This document shows, piece after piece, positions 4,234 to 7,313 of a stretch of 7,313 bases of DNA; position 1 is the first letter of the stretch; each line of letters begins with the position of its first letter. The notes below the pieces were generated by a model. The model saw only the letters and a list, made by a program, of their open reading frames with translations. It ran no database searches and was not told the origin of the DNA. The translations under genes and the position numbers were made by a program. Origin of the DNA: Burkholderiales bacterium (GTDB taxonomy: Bacteria; Pseudomonadota; Gammaproteobacteria; Burkholderiales; SG8-39). The stretch covers positions 1 to 7,313 of the forward strand of contig JAICPQ010000140.1 in NCBI GenBank assembly GCA_025929745.1, in the 5' to 3' direction.

Positions 4234-6734
4234 TGTCGAAAGGCTTCATCGCCGACCTGCGCGCGCGCCTCAAGGCGCGCCCCGACACCGAGCACGAGCA
4301 GGGCATCCTGCGCCTCGTCATCACGGCGCTCGGCGCGCTCTACCTCCTGCCCGACGCGCTCGCCCACAAGGAGACCTGGCCGCTGTACGTGATGCTTACG
4401 CATTTCGTGCTCGCGGTGGTGATCTTCGTGCGCATCGCGTATTCCACGGCGGTGTCGCCGTGGCGGCGCGTGTACGCGCAGTTCGCCGACGTGGCGGCAA
4501 TCACCTGGTACCTCGCCTTCTTCGGCGAGGCCGGCGCGTTCCTCTTCCTCCTCTACATCTGGGTCACGCTCGGCTCGGGCTTCCGCTTCGGCGCGCGCTA
4601 CCTGATCTCCGAGCTCGCGATGAGCGTGGTCGGCTTCGGTGTGGTGCTCTACGTCAACGATTTCTGGCGCCAGCACATGTCGCTCGGCATCGGCATGCTG
4701 ATCGGCATGACGGCGGTGAGCCTGTACGTGCTCTCGCTCGTGCGGCGCATGTTCGACGCCCTGGCGCGCGCCGAGGCGGCAAACCTCGCCAAGCGCCGCT
4801 TCGTGTCCATGGTGAGCCACGAGCTGCGCACGCCGCTGAACGCCATCATCGGCATGGCGGATCTGCTGCGCGACACGAAGCTCAACCGCGAGCAGGCCGA
4901 CATGCTGCAGACGTTGCGCGGCTCCTCGCGCGTGATGCTGGGCCTGATCGAGGACGTGCTCGACTTCTCGAAGATCGAGGCCGGCAAGGTGGTGCTGGAG
5001 AGAGCCGACTTCGATCTGCATGCCCTCGTGAACAGCACCTGCCGCATCGTGGCGGCGCAGGCCGCGGTGAAGGGCATCGACTTCGTCGTCTCGATCATGC
5101 CGGAGGTGCCGCCCGCGGTACGCGGCGACCCGCATCACTTGCGCCAGGTGCTCATCAACCTCGCCGGCAACGCCGTCAAGTTCACCGAGCGCGGCAGCGT
5201 CACGGTGCACGTGTCCGTGCAGGCCGAGAACGAAGCGAGCGTGCGGCTCAAGTTCTCGATCCGCGACACCGGCATCGGCATCGCGCCCGAAGCGCAGGCG
5301 AAGATTTTCGAAAGCTTCACCCAGGCCGACCAGTCGACCACGCGGCGCTTCGGCGGCAGCGGCCTCGGCACCACGATCGCGAAACAGCTCGTGCAGCTGA
5401 TGGGCGGGCGCATCGGCCTTGAAAGCGCGCTCGGGCTCGGCAGCACGTTCTGGGCGGAGATCGATCTGGAGAAGCAGCCGGAGCAGGCCGGCGTGGCGCT
5501 CGGCGACCTGGCGCAGGCGCGCGTGCTGCTGGTCGGTTTCCCCGAGCCGGAGCGCGCGGCGTTACAGGACGCGCTCGCAAGCTGGGGCGCGCTGCCCACG
5601 GTCGCGCCGACGCTCGAGCAGGGTGTCGCGCGCCTCGTCGCGGACATCAGCCTCGCCAAGCCCTATCACAGCGCGCTGCTCTACGCCTCGGCGGAGGACC
5701 TCAAGCTTGCGCAGCGCTTCCGCGGCGCGGCGCCGAATCCGGCGCCACCGACCATCCTCGCCGTGCCGCGCGAGGCCGACGTGCGGCGTTTCGATGTTCT
5801 TTCGTCCGGCTTTGCCGCGGTGCTCGAGCTGCCGTTCGACAAGCGGCGCCTGTTCAACGTGCTGCACTCGGTGGCTGCGGGGGAAGACCGTCAGGAAGGC
5901 GTGGTGCGCCTGCAGGACTACGCGCGCCGCGGCCCCACGGCCAAGAAGCTGCGCGTGCTCGTCGCCGACGACAATCCCACGAACCGCGAGGTGCTCGGCA
6001 AAATCCTGGAACGCAGCGGCCACACCGTCGCGCTCGTGAACGACGGCGAGCAGGCGCTTGACGCGATCGAGCGCCACACCTACGACATCGTGCTCCTCGA
6101 CCGCAACATGCCGGGCATGGGCGGCATGGAGGCGCTCGGCGCGCTTCGCCTCATGACGCGCGGCAGGGAGCGGCTGCCGGTCATCATGCTTTCCGCCGAC
6201 GTCACCACCGAGGCGAAGCGCGAGGCGCTCGAGGCCGGCGCCGATGTCTTCCTGCCAAAGCCGATCGAAGCGATCCGATTGCTGGAAGAGCTGCAGCGCC
6301 TTGCCTCCGGCGCGGCGGCCGCGCGCGAAACGACCGCCGTAGCCGCCGTGCGCGCGGCGCCGGCCGCGGCGGAACCGGTCGTTAACGCCGAGACGCTCGC
6401 GCACCTCGAAGAGCTCGGCGCGTCGCTTGCGTTCGTAGAGCGGCTGATCCGCGTGTTCCTCGCCGACTCGGCCACGCTCCTCGAGCGCATCGAGAGGGCG
6501 CTCGCCGGCCGCGACTATCATGAGTTCCGCTCGCTCATGCACGCGATGAAAGGCTCGTCGGCGAGCATCGGCACTGACCGCCTGACGCGCACCTGTACCA
6601 GCGTGGGCGCGCTCTCCGATGCCGAGCTCAGGCTGCAGGCGCCGGGCCTGCTGCGCACGCTCACCGGCGAGCTCGCCGCGGCGCGCGCCGAGCTCGAGGG
6701 CTACCTTTCCGAGCGGCGCAAGTCGGTCGGCTAG
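4233..6734 (+). CDS. rpfC: RpfC-like hybrid sensor kinase for diffusible signal factor, with an extra pseudo-receiver
   Basis: An 833-residue inner-membrane hybrid histidine kinase, the likely phosphodonor of the adjacent RpfG. Its order is: a short N-terminal tail ending RPDTEHEQ (16-23); five or six membrane helices (about 24-172) including WVTLGSGFRFG, close to WVTIGNGLRYG of Xanthomonas RpfC as I recall it; a HisKA domain with phospho-His196 in SHELRTP; and a HATPase with Asn309/Asn313, DTGIGI (345-350), FESFTQAD and GSGLGTTIAKQL. Then comes a degenerate receiver (about 425-550), followed by a true receiver (572-690) with Asp579/Asp580, phospho-Asp623, Ser654 and Lys676. An Ala-rich linker (691-715) leads to an HPt domain with His770 in HAMKGSS. 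Xanthomonas RpfC is about 726 residues and lacks the pseudo-receiver. ATG 4233 shares its A with the rpfG TGA, and an AGGA lies 3 bases upstream. In Xanthomonas, RpfC also binds the synthase RpfF; no rpfF is visible here, so the signal source is unknown. Confidence 0.94.
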   Translation: MSKGFIADLRARLKARPDTEHEQGILRLVITALGALYLLPDALAHKETWPLYVMLTHFVLAVVIFVRIAYSTAVSPWRRVYAQFADVAAITWYLAFFGEAGAFLFLLYIWVTLGSGFRFGARYLISELAMSVVGFGVVLYVNDFWRQHMSLGIGMLIGMTAVSLYVLSLVRRMFDALARAEAANLAKRRFVSMVSHELRTPLNAIIGMADLLRDTKLNREQADMLQTLRGSSRVMLGLIEDVLDFSKIEAGKVVLERADFDLHALVNSTCRIVAAQAAVKGIDFVVSIMPEVPPAVRGDPHHLRQVLINLAGNAVKFTERGSVTVHVSVQAENEASVRLKFSIRDTGIGIAPEAQAKIFESFTQADQSTTRRFGGSGLGTTIAKQLVQLMGGRIGLESALGLGSTFWAEIDLEKQPEQAGVALGDLAQARVLLVGFPEPERAALQDALASWGALPTVAPTLEQGVARLVADISLAKPYHSALLYASAEDLKLAQRFRGAAPNPAPPTILAVPREADVRRFDVLSSGFAAVLELPFDKRRLFNVLHSVAAGEDRQEGVVRLQDYARRGPTAKKLRVLVADDNPTNREVLGKILERSGHTVALVNDGEQALDAIERHTYDIVLLDRNMPGMGGMEALGALRLMTRGRERLPVIMLSADVTTEAKREALEAGADVFLPKPIEAIRLLEELQRLASGAAAARETTAVAAVRAAPAAAEPVVNAETLAHLEELGASLAFVERLIRVFLADSATLLERIERALAGRDYHEFRSLMHAMKGSSASIGTDRLTRTCTSVGALSDAELRLQAPGLLRTLTGELAAARAELEGYLSERRKSVG

Positions 6735-6748
6735 GCGCGCTTCCGCGC
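6735..6748 (+). other. Short GC hairpin directly after the rpfC stop
   Basis: GCGCG (6735-6739) pairs with CGCGC (6744-6748) around a CTTC loop, beginning at the base after the rpfC TAG. No T-run follows, so it is a weak terminator at best. It may simply mark the end of the operon or modulate readthrough into the hydrolase gene. Confidence 0.3.
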
Positions 6749-6753
6749 ACGGT

Positions 6754-7313
6754 ATGATGGCGCGGGGGGAGGTCGTGGACAGACCACAGTTCTCGCAATC
6801 CGTCGAAGCCGAGCCGATCAGCGTGCCGGCGCTCGACGGCTATCGGCTCGGCGCGTACTTCTACGCCGCGCCGGCGCCACGCGCGCCCGCGCGCGTCGCG
6901 GTGGTTCACTGCGGGGTGGGCATCCGCGCCGTGCGTTACCGGCGCTTCGCGAGCTTTCTCGCGGCTTCAGGAATCCCGACGCTTCTCTACGACTATCGCG
7001 GCATCGGCGCCTCGCGGCCGCGTTCGCTGCGGGGCTTCCGCGCGGGCGTAGAAGACTGGGCGGAATACGACTGCGCCGGCGCCATCGCCTGGCTGCGCAG
7101 CCGCTATCCCGACGCCGAGATGGTTGCAATCGCGCATTCGTTCGGCGCGCTGCTCGTTGGGGGCGCGCCGAATTCCACCGAGCAGGACCGGCTCGTTCTC
7201 GTCGCCGGGCACACTGGCTATTACCGCGACTATCACCCGCGCTACCGGGTACCGATGACCGCGGTGTGGCACGCGCTCATGCCGGTGGTCACGCTCGCGC
7301 TCGGCTATTTCCC
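6754..7313 (+). CDS. Alpha/beta hydrolase, substrate unknown (C-terminus cut by window edge)
   Basis: The first 186 residues of an alpha/beta-hydrolase-fold protein. Visible: a beta-rich lead (ISVPALDGYRLGAYFY), VAVVHCGVGIRAVRYRRFASFLAASG as the oxyanion-hole strand and helix, TLLYDYRGIGASRP, and the nucleophile elbow AIAHSFGALLVG. The latter puts the nucleophile at Ser129 in an A-H-S-F-G variant of GxSxG. The catalytic acid and histidine would lie beyond the window. It resembles the group of predicted hydrolases annotated as COG4757-like, from memory. The start is uncertain. ATG 6754 (or 6757) has no ribosome-binding site. GTG 6775 follows GGGGGGAGG (6764-6772) but only 2 bases away. TATGAT at 6753-6758 is also a good -10, which would favour the later start. 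It begins 19 bases after rpfC, so cotranscription is possible. A link to fatty-acid signalling is only suggestive. Confidence 0.85.
   Translation, partial: MMARGEVVDRPQFSQSVEAEPISVPALDGYRLGAYFYAAPAPRAPARVAVVHCGVGIRAVRYRRFASFLAASGIPTLLYDYRGIGASRPRSLRGFRAGVEDWAEYDCAGAIAWLRSRYPDAEMVAIAHSFGALLVGGAPNSTEQDRLVLVAGHTGYYRDYHPRYRVPMTAVWHALMPVVTLALGYF

Overview
The window is a GC-rich proteobacterial chromosome segment. The minus-strand order queA-tgt-yajC, the tRNA-Leu with an encoded CCA, the GC-rich codon use and an RpfC/RpfG-type pair together suggest a betaproteobacterium or a close relative. The taxon is an inference, not something the sequence proves.

Minus strand, positions 1 to 2388: an operon of queA, tgt and yajC, with yajC running off the left edge. 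QueA and Tgt are consecutive enzymes in converting tRNA guanine-34 to queuosine, and YajC is an accessory subunit of the Sec translocon. queA and tgt overlap by 4 bases, and tgt and yajC are 31 bases apart. Head to head with queA lies a tRNA-Leu(CAA) gene on the plus strand (2421-2507). The 32 bases between them contain a perfect 16-base palindrome with a -10-like TATACT on both strands.

Positions 2508 to 3135: a stretch visibly less GC-rich than its surroundings. It holds one small TTG-start ORF of unknown function (2608-2808) with a recognisable promoter and ribosome-binding site. After it come 327 bases without a convincing gene but with several inverted repeats, one of them overlapping a possible rpfG promoter.

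Plus strand, positions 3136 to 6734: a two-gene signalling unit. The first gene encodes a receiver/HD-GYP response regulator (RpfG-like c-di-GMP phosphodiesterase). It overlaps by one base the second, a membrane hybrid histidine kinase of the RpfC type. This is the sensing half of the diffusible signal factor (DSF) system of Xanthomonas and relatives: RpfC perceives a cis-2-unsaturated fatty acid and phosphorylates RpfG, which then degrades c-di-GMP. The kinase keeps an Asp-Thr-Glu motif at the position where Xanthomonas RpfC is reported to bind DSF. It also carries an extra, degenerate receiver domain between the kinase core and the true receiver. No rpfF (DSF synthase) or rpfH is visible here.

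Positions 6754 to 7313: the start of an alpha/beta hydrolase gene 19 bases after rpfC, cut by the right edge. It may be cotranscribed with rpfGC.

The most interesting points are the RpfC variant with its extra pseudo-receiver, the symmetric promoter element shared by queA and the tRNA gene, and the operator-like inverted repeat before rpfG. I saw no mobile element, CRISPR array or defence system.
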